A DNA stretch of 33,275 nucleotides, from contig JALXCV010000084.1 of the NCBI GenBank assembly GCA_026990765.1, positions 1 to 33,275 of the forward strand, in the 5' to 3' direction. Within the stretch, counting starts at the first letter, position 1; the number at the start of each line of letters is the position of its first letter. Source of the DNA: Hyphomicrobiales bacterium (GTDB taxonomy: Bacteria; Pseudomonadota; Alphaproteobacteria; Rhizobiales; Aestuariivirgaceae). The position numbers and the translations under genes are program-made. Below, piece by piece: positions 25,195 to 33,275 of the stretch. The notes under the pieces were generated by a model. It made no database searches and was not told the origin of the DNA. It saw only the letters and a list, made by a program, of their open reading frames with translations.

Positions 25195-26355
25195 TTATTT
25201 CAGCCGCTCAAGGATCGAGACATAATTGGCCACCGCGGCTCCACCCATATTGAAAATACCGGCAAGTTCGGCATTTTCAATCTGCATACCGCCTGCTTCA
25301 CCCAGCAATTGCATGGATGTCAGAATATGCATTGATACCCCGGTTGCCCCGATCGGATGGCCCTTGGCTTTCAGCCCGCCGGAAGGATTTACCGGCAATT
25401 TGCCATCCTTTGCCGTCCAGCCTTCCCTGATTGCCCTTGCCCCGTCACCCTTTTCAGTAAGCCCCATGGCTTCATATTCAATCAGTTCGGCAATGGTAAA
25501 ACAATCATGGGTCTCAACCAGTGACAGATCATCAAGGCTGGTTCCAGCCTTTTCATGCGCCTGCTCCCAGGCCCGCCGGCAACCATCAAAATCAACAATA
25601 TCGCGCTTTGACATTGGCAGATAATCCTGAACATGGGCGCTGGCGCGAATTCTGACCGCTTTTTGCATTGTCCGGGCTGTTTCATCATCACACATGATAA
25701 TAGCTGCTGCGCCATCTGACACCAGTGAACAATCAGTCCGCCTTATCGGACCGGCAACCAGCGGATTTTTATCACAAACCGTATTGCAGAATTCAAATCC
25801 CAGATCCTTGCGCAACTGGGCATAAGGGTTTTCAACCCCGTTAAAATGATTCTTGGCGGCAATATGTGCCATTGCTGCAGACTGATCACCATAACGCTGG
25901 AAATAAAGATTGGCGATATGGCCAAACACCCCGGCAAAACCGCCTGGAGTATCAGCTTCTTCAGCGCGATATGAAGCATTAAGCAGTGCATCACCAATAT
26001 CAGCGCCTGATGCTACCGTCATCTTTTCAGCCCCGATCACCAGCACAAACCGGCTGCGCTTCGATTCAACATCCATTGCCCCCAGCATTACAGCAGCCGA
26101 GCCGGTTGCACAGGCATTTTCCACTCTTGTAGCCGGTTTGAACCTCAAGCCCTCATCAGCATCCAGCGCAAAGGCTGCCGGAAATGACTGTTTTTCAAAG
26201 CCGCCAAAATTGCCAACATAAATCGCATCAATATCGACAGCCTCAAGCCCGGCATCTTCTATTGCTTCTCGGGCCACCGAAGCAATCAGGGTTTCCAGCT
26301 TTTCATCTTCCAGCTTGCCGAATTTGCTGTGTGCCCAACCGATTATTGATGTCAT
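25195..26355 (-). CDS. Thiolase-family acetyl-CoA acyltransferase (SCP-x-like branch)
   Basis: A 386-residue thiolase-fold enzyme. The nucleophilic cysteine is Cys82 in ENACATGSAAV. The conserved GGLKAKGHPIGATGVSM segment carries the second active-site histidine, and HDCFTIAE is typical of the SCP2-thiolase-like group. The usual C-terminal Cys-x-Gly motif is replaced by NMGGAAVANY, which also points to that branch rather than classical PhaA/FadA. The substrate is unknown, and fatty acid or sterol-type beta-oxidation is possible. It is divergent from the aminotransferase gene, with 91 bp between the starts. Confidence 0.88.
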   Translation of the reverse strand: MTSIIGWAHSKFGKLEDEKLETLIASVAREAIEDAGLEAVDIDAIYVGNFGGFEKQSFPAAFALDADEGLRFKPATRVENACATGSAAVMLGAMDVESKRSRFVLVIGAEKMTVASGADIGDALLNASYRAEEADTPGGFAGVFGHIANLYFQRYGDQSAAMAHIAAKNHFNGVENPYAQLRKDLGFEFCNTVCDKNPLVAGPIRRTDCSLVSDGAAAIIMCDDETARTMQKAVRIRASAHVQDYLPMSKRDIVDFDGCRRAWEQAHEKAGTSLDDLSLVETHDCFTIAELIEYEAMGLTEKGDGARAIREGWTAKDGKLPVNPSGGLKAKGHPIGATGVSMHILTSMQLLGEAGGMQIENAELAGIFNMGGAAVANYVSILERLK

Positions 26356-26446
26356 TGACCTGGTCCTTAAAAAATATCATTAGAATAAGGTTAATGCTTA
26401 TAGCCTTATGTTGCAAATCAATGTCCAATTGAACTGGAAAAGTCAA

Positions 26447-27298
26447 ATGAGTCGAATTGTCTATGTAAATGGCCACTTCATCCCTGAAGCTGAAGCCAAA
26501 GTGTCGATTTTTGATCGCGGTTACCTGTTTGGCGATGGAGCTTACGAGGTTGTTCCGGTGATGAACGCCAGACTGATAGATGTGGAACCATTTCTGGTCC
26601 GTCTGGAAAACTCGCTGTGCGAGCTGTCAATCAACTGGCCATGCAGCAAGGATCAATATCTTGACATTCACCGCGAACTGGTATGGCACAACAAGCTTGA
26701 AGAAGGCATGATCTATTCCCAGGTCACTCGCGGTGTTGCAGATCGCCAGTTCAATTTCCCCGATAATACAAGCCCCGGCTTTATCGCTTTCACCCAGACA
26801 GTGAACCACACCGACAATCCGCGCGCCAAAACCGGCGTATCAATTGCCAGTGTAGAAGATATTCGCTGGAAACGCCGCGATATAAAGTCCATCGCCCTGT
26901 TGGCCCAGTGCATGGCCAAACAGGCAGCTGTTGAAAAGGGTGCCTATGAAGGCTGGATGTGTGAAGATGGTTTTGTCACCGAGGGCACATCATCATCAGC
27001 CTATATAGTCAAGGACAATATTCTTATCACCCGTCCGCTAACCAACACCATACTTGCCGGAATTCGTCGAAAAATCATGCTGAAACTGGCCCGTAAACAC
27101 CAGATTCACATGATTGAGCGACCATTTACTATTAAAGAGGCAATAAATGCCGATGAAGCCATGATGTCAGCTGCATCATGCTCATTATTGCCGGTTGTCG
27201 AAATTGATGGTGAAAAGATCGGCACAGGCAAACCCGGGCCGGTCTATGAAAAGCTGCGGGCGCTATATCTGGATCATGCGTTAAAAACCGCGCAGTAA
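26447..27298 (+). CDS. D-amino-acid aminotransferase (class IV PLP)
   Basis: A 283-residue fold-type IV aminotransferase. Lys147 in RRDIKSIALL is the PLP-binding lysine and Glu179 in FVTEGTSSSAYIV pairs with the pyridine nitrogen. The segments SIFDRGYLFGDGAYEVV and RGVADRQFNFPD match D-alanine aminotransferase better than branched-chain IlvE. It would interconvert D-amino acids and 2-oxo acids, supplying D-Glu or D-Ala for peptidoglycan or degrading them. ATG 26447 is preferred over an in-frame ATG at 26408 because it starts the conserved sequence MSRIVYVNGHFI. Confidence 0.9.
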   Translation: MSRIVYVNGHFIPEAEAKVSIFDRGYLFGDGAYEVVPVMNARLIDVEPFLVRLENSLCELSINWPCSKDQYLDIHRELVWHNKLEEGMIYSQVTRGVADRQFNFPDNTSPGFIAFTQTVNHTDNPRAKTGVSIASVEDIRWKRRDIKSIALLAQCMAKQAAVEKGAYEGWMCEDGFVTEGTSSSAYIVKDNILITRPLTNTILAGIRRKIMLKLARKHQIHMIERPFTIKEAINADEAMMSAASCSLLPVVEIDGEKIGTGKPGPVYEKLRALYLDHALKTAQ

Positions 27299-27307
27299 AA
27301 ACTGGTT

Positions 27308-27763
27308 TTATTTACCCTTGTCCGATGGTTTATAGTCCGCCAGCATTTTCAGTGCCTTGCGAAATGATTTGCGGTGCTCAACCGGTATCAGACTGGAAAG
27401 CTTGCGATCAACACTGGCGATACAGGGGCCTGCCTCACCCATGGCCCGCCTGCCAGGTGCAGTTAGTTTCAGCACATTTCGCCTGCCATCATTCTTGTCC
27501 TTGCGACTCCTGATATAGCCCTGAGCCACCAGCCTGCCGGTCAATTCAGCCATGGTGGAACGGTCAATCCCGGTTATATCAACCAGTCCTGCCTGCGAGA
27601 TACCATCATTGTGATTAATTGCCATCAGCACCACATATTGCCTTTGAGTCAGGCCACCACTGCCATTCTTTTCAAGATAAATATTGGCTGCAACCTGTGA
27701 TGCCCGCTTTAGCAGGTTGTAGGTTGAATTCTCCAATTGCTTGATTGATACCTTACCGGCCAC
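27308..27763 (-). CDS. MarR-family transcriptional regulator
   Basis: A 151-residue winged-helix regulator. The order of helices and the segment GLVDITGIDRSTMAELTGRLVAQGYIRSRKDKNDGRRNVLKLTAPGRR are diagnostic for MarR, including the DxR wing. It binds DNA as a dimer, usually repressing neighbouring genes until a phenolic or similar ligand arrives. The start is GTG 27763 with a good AGGAGAGG ribosome site. It converges on the aminotransferase gene, 9 bp away. The target is unknown. A 25-bp imperfect palindrome lies in the thiolase/aminotransferase divergent promoter (26385-26409). Confidence 0.9.
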   Translation of the reverse strand: MAGKVSIKQLENSTYNLLKRASQVAANIYLEKNGSGGLTQRQYVVLMAINHNDGISQAGLVDITGIDRSTMAELTGRLVAQGYIRSRKDKNDGRRNVLKLTAPGRRAMGEAGPCIASVDRKLSSLIPVEHRKSFRKALKMLADYKPSDKGK

Positions 27764-27893
27764 CTGCCCGCCCTCTCCTTCGGAATAAAATCACCCTTGG
27801 CAGGATTATAGAACTTTACAGCCTCGCAAATCAAGATTGACTGTAAAAATGTAATGAAAAAAATATACTTTATTTCAGCTTGGGCAGAAAATC

Positions 27894-28475
27894 CTAATCT
27901 GTTTCTTCTTCAAGCGCATGTTTTTGCATCAAGGGCAGCTGTGACAGGGCAAATATGAATGTTAACGGTAACACCCCAAAGGTTTTAAACATTACCCATT
28001 GATCGGTACTGACCAGACGCCATACAATTTCATTGATACCAGCCACTGCAAAGAAAAATCCACTCCAGCGAAGTGTGAGTTTGCGCCAGCCTTCAGCATC
28101 AAGGCTCATGGCCTCACCAAATACATGTTTCAGAAACGGCTTGTTGATCATCCATCCAATAAGCAAAATACCGCCAAACATCACATTGATCAGGGTAACT
28201 TTCACCTTGATGAAGGTCTCATCCTGCAGATAAAGCGTCAAACCGCCAAACACCGCCACAAAACCCAGGGTAACAAACGGCATGACCGCCACTTTGCGGG
28301 TCAGATACCAGGTGGCAGCCAGCGCCAGCGGCGTGGTAATCATTATTGCAATGGTTGCTGTAAAAATCCCGCCCCACCAATTGGCAATGAAAAAAGCCAG
28401 TAATGGTCCAAATTCCAGCAGGGCTTTTATGCCACCTGAAAGCTTGCGCTGTTCTTTGCTGCTCACTTTATTCAT
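27894..28475 (-). CDS. yciB: Inner membrane-spanning protein YciB (septation protein A/IspZ)
   Basis: A 193-residue protein with about five transmembrane segments. The motifs are LLEFGPLLAFFIANWW, the PLALAATWYLTRK region, MFGGILLIGWMINKPFLKHVFGEAM, RWSGFFFAVAGINEIVWR and the C-terminal WVMFKTFGVLPLTFIFALSQLPLM, which define the YciB/IspZ family. Members influence septation and envelope integrity, and the mechanism is unclear. Its start overlaps the ftsY stop by 8 bp, making it the last gene of the dapF-mtaB-ftsY-yciB operon. The order ftsY-yciB is common in alphaproteobacteria. Confidence 0.93.
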   Translation of the reverse strand: MNKVSSKEQRKLSGGIKALLEFGPLLAFFIANWWGGIFTATIAIMITTPLALAATWYLTRKVAVMPFVTLGFVAVFGGLTLYLQDETFIKVKVTLINVMFGGILLIGWMINKPFLKHVFGEAMSLDAEGWRKLTLRWSGFFFAVAGINEIVWRLVSTDQWVMFKTFGVLPLTFIFALSQLPLMQKHALEEETD

Positions 28476-29802
28476 CCTCCAGCCCGGCTATTGCCCGGGC
28501 AAATGCGTCGGCATCAAAGGGCTGGAAATCATCAATTGATTCGCCAACTCCAATAGCATGTACAGGTAATTTGAACTTTTCAGCAATGGCAACCAGAATA
28601 CCGCCCCGCGCCGTTCCATCCAGCTTGGTCATGATAAGACCGGTCACCCCGGCGGTTTTGGCAAATACTTCGGTCTGAACCACCGCATTTTGACCAGTTG
28701 TTGCATCCAGCACCAGCAATACTGCATGCGGGGCGGTTTCATCCTGTTTTTTCAGCACCCGGACAATCTTTTCAAGCTCACCCATCAGGTCAGCCTTGTT
28801 CTGCAACCTTCCGGCAGTATCGATAATCAAGATGTCCTTTGCCTGCTGTTTTGCTTCCTTGAGCGCATCAAAGGCAAGCCCGGCTGAATCAGCCCCGATC
28901 GGGCGGGATATGACCTGCGCATTTATCCGCTTGCCCCAGACCTGTAATTGTTCAATAGCAGCAGCCCGGAAAGTATCACACGCTGCCAGCATGACCGAAA
29001 ACCCTTCCGCGCTGGCAATGGCCCCCAGCTTGCCGATAGTAGTGGTCTTGCCCGAACCATTGACCCCGACCACCAGAATGACAAAAGGCTGCTGGCTGTC
29101 ATCAAAGCTGAATGGTATTTCCACCGGCCTGAGCACCGCTGCCACCTCATCAGCCAGTACCTGTTTGACTTCCAGCGGATCAATCTCCTTGTCAAACCGG
29201 TCCTTTGAAACCTTGTCGGTAATCCGCATGGCCATATCAATGCCAAGATCAGCCTGGATCAGAATGTCTTCCAGTTCCTGCAGGGTTTCACTGTCCAGCT
29301 TGCGCTTGGTGAAAATACCGGTAATGCCGCTGGTCAGCGCATTGGAAGATTTTGAAAGGCCAGATCGCAGCCGGCCAAACCAGCCGGTTTTCTCCGGCTT
29401 GACTTCGGCTTCATGTTCTGCCGCTTCATCATCCGGTTCCAGCCCGGATTCTACCGGTTCCGGCTGTTTTTCAGTTTCCAGCCTCTCAACTGGTTCTGGT
29501 TCAACCACCTCTTCCAGTTCCGGTTCAGTTTCTTCAACTTCCGGTTCCGGCTGTTTTACAATTTCAGGCTGCTCAACTGGTTCCGGCTCCGGTTCAATGG
29601 TTAATTCAACTTCCGGTTCAGCAACAATTTCTGCCTGTTCTACAACTTCAATTTCCGGTTCGTTTACAGTTTCAGCAACCAGTTCTTCACGCTGTTCAAC
29701 AACGGCTTCTTCTGCAACTTCTGCAATTGCTTCTGTTGCAACCGGTTTTTTCCCGCCACGATTAAACAGACGTTTGAAGAATCCTGGTTTTTTGTCGCTC
29801 AT
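28468..29802 (-). CDS. ftsY: Signal recognition particle receptor FtsY
   Basis: A 444-residue SRP receptor GTPase. Residues 1-145 form a basic N-terminus (FFKRLFNRGGKK) followed by a long acidic tract of imperfect Glu/Pro/Val repeats, then the NG domain. The GTPase motifs are G1 VVGVNGSGKTTT, the DTFRAAAIEQL segment, G3 DTAGRLQNKADLM and G4 TKLDGTARGG. FtsY docks ribosome-SRP complexes at the membrane for Sec insertion. The acidic A domain is expected for this receptor, but its repetitive sequence is striking. The ATG overlaps the mtaB stop by one base, and the gene runs 8 bp into yciB. Confidence 0.96.
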   Translation of the reverse strand: MSDKKPGFFKRLFNRGGKKPVATEAIAEVAEEAVVEQREELVAETVNEPEIEVVEQAEIVAEPEVELTIEPEPEPVEQPEIVKQPEPEVEETEPELEEVVEPEPVERLETEKQPEPVESGLEPDDEAAEHEAEVKPEKTGWFGRLRSGLSKSSNALTSGITGIFTKRKLDSETLQELEDILIQADLGIDMAMRITDKVSKDRFDKEIDPLEVKQVLADEVAAVLRPVEIPFSFDDSQQPFVILVVGVNGSGKTTTIGKLGAIASAEGFSVMLAACDTFRAAAIEQLQVWGKRINAQVISRPIGADSAGLAFDALKEAKQQAKDILIIDTAGRLQNKADLMGELEKIVRVLKKQDETAPHAVLLVLDATTGQNAVVQTEVFAKTAGVTGLIMTKLDGTARGGILVAIAEKFKLPVHAIGVGESIDDFQPFDADAFARAIAGLEDE

Positions 29803-31061
29803 CAGATTAACTCAGCCTTTAACCCGGAACTGTCAGCCCCGGTAATTCTTATATCGATAATCGCTCCCGGCTGGCAGTTTTGCGCCATTGTGACCGGAGC
29901 AAACTGTGACGTGCGGGCTGTGGTTGCAGTTTCAACCAGTGCGTTAGTAACACACCCGGTCTGATTCTGGAAAAATCTTTGCCGGCGCTGATCACCGATC
30001 TTGCGCAATCTGGCCGCACGCTGCTTGATCAGTCTGCCATCAAGCTGTGGCATTCTGGCTGCCGGTGTGTCAGGTCTTGCAGAAAACGGAAACACATGCA
30101 GATAGGTCAGATCACACTCATCTACCAGCGCCAGCGAATTTTCAAACATCTCCTCGGTTTCAGTCGGGAACCCGGCGATCAGATCAGCACCAAACACAAT
30201 ATCAGGCCTTGCCTGTTTAAGCCTTGCACAAAACTCAATCGAATCTTCGCGACTATGCCGCCTTTTCATCCGCTTTAAAATCATATTGTCTCCAGATTGC
30301 AGCGACAAATGCAGATGCGGTAATAACCGTTCTTCAGTTTCGATAATCTTCACAAGCTCTTCATCAGCCTCAACTGAATCAATCGATGAAATCCGCAATC
30401 TTTTCAGCTCTGGCACCTGGTCCAGTATTTTGCCAACCAGACTGCCAAGCTGCATGTTACCCGGCAGATCAGCCCCGTAGGCCGTTATATCAACCCCGGT
30501 CAGCACAATTTCATTATAACCATTCTCCACCAGTTTTGCTATCTGGCGCACCACATCCCCGGCTGGAACCGATCGCGAATTGCCCCGGCCAAACGGAATT
30601 ATGCAAAATGTGCAGCGATGATTACAGCCATTCTGGATTTGCACAAAGGCCCGGCTGCGCTCTGAAAACCCTTCGATCAGTTGCGGAGCGCTCTGGCTCA
30701 CTGCCATAATATCATTGACCAGAACACGTTCAGTCAAGCCTGCCTCAAAATCCAGCCCCTGATAGGTTTGAAAATGCAGCTTTTCCTCATTTCCCAGCAC
30801 CAGATCAACTTCATCCATTGCCGCAAAACCGGCAGCATCAAGCTGGGCCGCACAACCGGTTACAATCACCGCCCGTCCCGGCGCCTCTCTTTTGGCCCGT
30901 CTGATTGCCTGACGTGCCTGTCTTTGTGCTTCAGAAGTTACCGCGCAGGTATTAAACACAATAGCGTTTTCAACCCCTGCATTTCTGGCATTGTCACGAA
31001 TGATTTCTGATTCAAAGCTGTTCAATCGACAGCCAAAACTTACAATTTCCGCTTCGGCCAT
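29802..31061 (-). CDS. mtaB: tRNA t6A37 methylthiotransferase MtaB
   Basis: A 419-residue radical-SAM methylthiotransferase that converts t6A37 to ms2t6A in ANN-decoding tRNAs. The N-terminal cluster ligands are Cys11, Cys39 and Cys70 (FGCRLN, FNTCAVT, VTGCAAQ). The radical SAM cluster is Cys146, Cys150 and Cys153 in NGCNHRCTFC. LTGVDITAYGADLPG, the HLSLQSGDN motif and GADLIAGFPTE follow, with a TRAM domain at the C-terminus. Sequence and the dapF-mtaB-ftsY context favour MtaB over MiaB. It lies 2 bp after dapF, so the two are co-transcribed. Confidence 0.93.
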   Translation of the reverse strand: MAEAEIVSFGCRLNSFESEIIRDNARNAGVENAIVFNTCAVTSEAQRQARQAIRRAKREAPGRAVIVTGCAAQLDAAGFAAMDEVDLVLGNEEKLHFQTYQGLDFEAGLTERVLVNDIMAVSQSAPQLIEGFSERSRAFVQIQNGCNHRCTFCIIPFGRGNSRSVPAGDVVRQIAKLVENGYNEIVLTGVDITAYGADLPGNMQLGSLVGKILDQVPELKRLRISSIDSVEADEELVKIIETEERLLPHLHLSLQSGDNMILKRMKRRHSREDSIEFCARLKQARPDIVFGADLIAGFPTETEEMFENSLALVDECDLTYLHVFPFSARPDTPAARMPQLDGRLIKQRAARLRKIGDQRRQRFFQNQTGCVTNALVETATTARTSQFAPVTMAQNCQPGAIIDIRITGADSSGLKAELI

Positions 31062-31063
31062 AA

Positions 31064-31921
31064 TCAGCCCCCGGCAATCATTTCAGGGCGCAATTCACCA
31101 TCAAATTCATATTCAACCGGCCCGGTCATCATGATGTGATCATCACTGGCGCGCCATTCAATCTGAAGATCACCACCAGGCAGGCTTACAGTCACATTAC
31201 GGCCAGTCAGCTTCTTGCGCGCCGCACAAACCGCTGCTGCACATGCCGCCGTCCCGCAAGCCCTGGTTAAACCGACACCGCGTTCCCAGACTTTAAGGGT
31301 AATATGCTGATCATCGATTTCAGCCAGCGATATATTTGCCCCTTCCGGGAAAATCGGGTGCATTTCCAGTAATGGCCCGAACCGCTCAAGATCATGCGCG
31401 GCAATATCATCAACCCAGAATATAGCATGTGGATTGCCGACATTTGCCACAGATGGCGTATGCAAAACCGGGGCATCTATCGGCCCGATCTGCAATTCAA
31501 TATTTCTGGTATCAAAAAACTCTTCTGAAAGCGGAATATCCTGCCAGTCAAAGCGCGGCGCGCCCATATCAACACAAACCAGATCATTATCAGCTCTGGT
31601 GGCAATCAGTAACCCGCCAGCAGTATCAATCGTAACCGTATCCTTGCCACTTTCCTTAAACAGCAGATCAGCCACACAGCGCGTAGCATTGCCGCATGAT
31701 TCAACCTCACCGCCTGTCTGGTTCCAGATACGCATTCTGGTATCAGCCACAGATGAAGGCTGCATGACGATAAGCTGGTCACAGCCAATCCCGGTTTCAC
31801 GATTGGCAATCGCCCGCACTACATCCTCATTGATAGCAAAACCGCCCAAGCGGTGATCAAGCACGACAAAATCATTGCCCAGGCCGTTCATCTTGCGAAA
31901 AAATCTGTTCTGCTCGCTCAC
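31064..31921 (-). CDS. dapF: Diaminopimelate epimerase
   Basis: A 285-residue PLP-independent epimerase that converts LL- to meso-diaminopimelate for lysine and peptidoglycan. The two catalytic cysteines are Cys76 ([13 protein letters not shown]) and Cys222 ([12 protein letters not shown]), and both motifs are intact. [12 protein letters not shown] and [11 protein letters not shown] complete the family pattern. The length is normal. It starts 6 bp after the ABC exporter gene and ends 2 bp before mtaB, so it is part of a tight minus-strand operon. Confidence 0.96.
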   Translation of the reverse strand: MSEQNRFFRKMNGLGNDFVVLDHRLGGFAINEDVVRAIANRETGIGCDQLIVMQPSSVADTRMRIWNQTGGEVESCGNATRCVADLLFKESGKDTVTIDTAGGLLIATRADNDLVCVDMGAPRFDWQDIPLSEEFFDTRNIELQIGPIDAPVLHTPSVANVGNPHAIFWVDDIAAHDLERFGPLLEMHPIFPEGANISLAEIDDQHITLKVWERGVGLTRACGTAACAAAVCAARKKLTGRNVTVSLPGGDLQIEWRASDDHIMMTGPVEYEFDGELRPEMIAGG

Positions 31922-31927
31922 AACACC

Positions 31928-33275
31928 CTACCCGTCCGAAAACTGCAATTTTGCCAGTCGCGCATATAACCCGTCTGTTTCCTTAATCAGCGACTGGTGA
32001 GAACCTTCCGCAACGATCTGACCCGCATCAATAACGATAATCCGGTCAGCATTGCGCACTGTCGCCAGCCTGTGGGCAATTACCAGTGTGGTTCTGTCTG
32101 TCATCAGATTTTCCAGCGCCACCTGCACATATTGCTCGCTTTCAGCATCCAGTGCACTGGTAGCCTCATCCAGCAGCAAGATCGGGGCATTGCGCAATAT
32201 TGCCCTGGCAATGGCGATCCGCTGGCGCTGCCCGCCTGAAAGCTTGACCCCGCGCTCACCCACCTGCTCGTTTATACCGGCAGGCAGTGTGGAAATAAAT
32301 TCATCCACTCTTGCAGCCCTGATTGCCGCATCAACCTCATCTTCACTGGCATCAGGGCGACCAAAACGGATATTTTCCAGAACACTGGTTGAAAATACCA
32401 CCGGGTCCTGCGGCACAGCAGCAATTCTTTCACGCACTGCATCAGGATCGGCCAGTTTCACATCAACCCCGTCAACCAGAACCTTGCCATCCTGCGGATC
32501 ATAGAATCTTGGTATCAGGCCGAATATTGTAGACTTGCCCGCCCCTGAAGGTCCGACAATCGCCACAGTTTCACCCTTTGACACCTTGAAAGAAACATTA
32601 TTAAGCGCCTGATCATCCGGTCTTGAAGGATAGCTGAAACTCACATTTTCAAGTTCAACCGAACCGGGAGATGGTTGCGGCAGAGCTTTGGGACTGGCCG
32701 GGGCAACAATATCAGGTTTGGTTTCCTGCAATTCAGCCAGACGCTCGGCTGCACCTGCTGCCAGTTGCACTTCCCCCCAGACTTCTGACAGGGAACCAAG
32801 CGCCCCGGCAGCAAAGGCTGAATAAAGCACAAACTGGCCCAGCGCCCCGCCAGAGATATTTCCGGCCATCACATCCTTGGCACCCAGCCACAACACAACA
32901 ACGACCGACCCGGTTGCCACAAAAATAATTACCGCTGTCAAAACAGCCCTTGCCCGGGTGCGCTCACATGCAGCCTGAAAGGCTGTCTGGGTGGCTATGG
33001 CAAAACTTTTGGCTATCCGGGATTGCTGATTATTGGCCTGCACATCCTTTACCGCCCCCAAGGCTTCCTGCGCCAAAGCAGCCGACCCGGCCAGAGTATC
33101 TTGTGCCAGGCGTGACAGGGAGCGCACCTTGCGTCCAAAAAATACCAGGGTTGGCACAACCAGTATAATCGCCAGCACCACCAGACCTGACAGTTTCAGG
33201 CTGGTAACAAACATCATGATCAGCGCCCCGGCAAACATGAAAATATTGCGCAGCGCCACTGATATTGTAGAACCA
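31928..33275 (-). CDS. ABC exporter with fused membrane and ATPase domains (MsbA-like), N-terminus cut off
   Basis: About 448 codons are visible, and the frame is open across the right edge (GSTIS before the internal GTG at 33259), so the gene starts outside the window. The visible part holds the second half of the type IV exporter membrane domain and a complete nucleotide-binding domain. That domain has Walker A GPSGAGKST, Q-loop AAVPQDPVVFSTSVLENIRFG, signature LSGGQRQR, Walker B ILLLDEATSALD and the switch histidine in VIAHRLATVRNAD. The PSRPDDQALNNVSF segment suggests the MsbA/LmrA-like half-transporter group exporting lipids or drugs. The substrate is not determined. It lies 6 bp upstream of dapF. 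Confidence 0.9.
   Translation of the reverse strand, partial: GSTISVALRNIFMFAGALIMMFVTSLKLSGLVVLAIILVVPTLVFFGRKVRSLSRLAQDTLAGSAALAQEALGAVKDVQANNQQSRIAKSFAIATQTAFQAACERTRARAVLTAVIIFVATGSVVVVLWLGAKDVMAGNISGGALGQFVLYSAFAAGALGSLSEVWGEVQLAAGAAERLAELQETKPDIVAPASPKALPQPSPGSVELENVSFSYPSRPDDQALNNVSFKVSKGETVAIVGPSGAGKSTIFGLIPRFYDPQDGKVLVDGVDVKLADPDAVRERIAAVPQDPVVFSTSVLENIRFGRPDASEDEVDAAIRAARVDEFISTLPAGINEQVGERGVKLSGGQRQRIAIARAILRNAPILLLDEATSALDAESEQYVQVALENLMTDRTTLVIAHRLATVRNADRIIVIDAGQIVAEGSHQSLIKETDGLYARLAKLQFSDG

Noticed and set aside
28796-29845. 349-codon open frame opposite ftsY.
   Set aside because: It is a Ser/Thr-rich antisense shadow of the acidic repeats and NG domain of ftsY. No recognisable domain or start context.

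Overview
The window reads as a chromosomal segment of an alphaproteobacterium with a GC content near 48-50 % by eye. The assignment rests on gene content and order. The block ABC exporter - dapF - mtaB - ftsY - yciB, the divergent pair xerD/accA versus aroK-aroB-CorC, and the neighbourhood bolA - J-domain protein - cobS - cobT are all typical of that class. No rRNA, CRISPR array, integrase or prophage structural gene was seen. One tRNA gene (CAU anticodon) is present.

Layout. Positions 1-4.7 kb form the edge of a surface-polysaccharide locus. It holds a truncated CMP-sugar (sialic-acid-like) synthetase gene on the minus strand, an intergenic element bounded by 33-bp inverted repeats, two tandem paralogous surface-carbohydrate proteins, and a UDP-HexNAc 6-dehydrogenase. 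From 4.75 to 8.5 kb come a U32 (TrhP/RlhA-type) protein translationally coupled to an SLC13 permease with two TrkA-C domains, then a lone Flp-type pilin. From 8.55 to 10.7 kb, on the minus strand, are a 51-residue membrane protein, xerD and accA. From 10.8 to 13.8 kb are a fused shikimate kinase/3-dehydroquinate synthase and an overlapping CorC/HlyC membrane protein. From 13.8 to 19.4 kb are BolA, a C-terminal J-domain protein, CobS, CobT, a secreted esterase-like phytase-family protein and a SIMPL-domain protein.

The tRNA gene at 19554-19630 is followed by an AT-richer insert of about 2.4 kb. This insert carries a complete restriction-modification cassette: an XRE controller, an HNH nuclease closely resembling R.KpnI, and a convergent N6-adenine methyltransferase whose 3' end overlaps the nuclease gene. 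The KpnI likeness predicts recognition of GGTACC. A perfect 12-bp direct repeat brackets the cassette. This is the clearest accessory module in the window.

The rest (22.3-33.3 kb) is core metabolism and transport. It contains an NhaD-type Na+/H+ antiporter, an Amt ammonium transporter, a thiolase of the SCP-x-like branch, a D-amino-acid aminotransferase, a MarR regulator, and the tight operon dapF-mtaB-ftsY-yciB with an MsbA-like ABC exporter running off the right edge.

I did not find a wholly unprecedented multi-gene system. The points most worth a second look are the inverted-repeat element that supplies the start codon of the CMP-sugar synthetase gene, the KpnI-like island next to the tRNA, and the AroK-AroB fusion.
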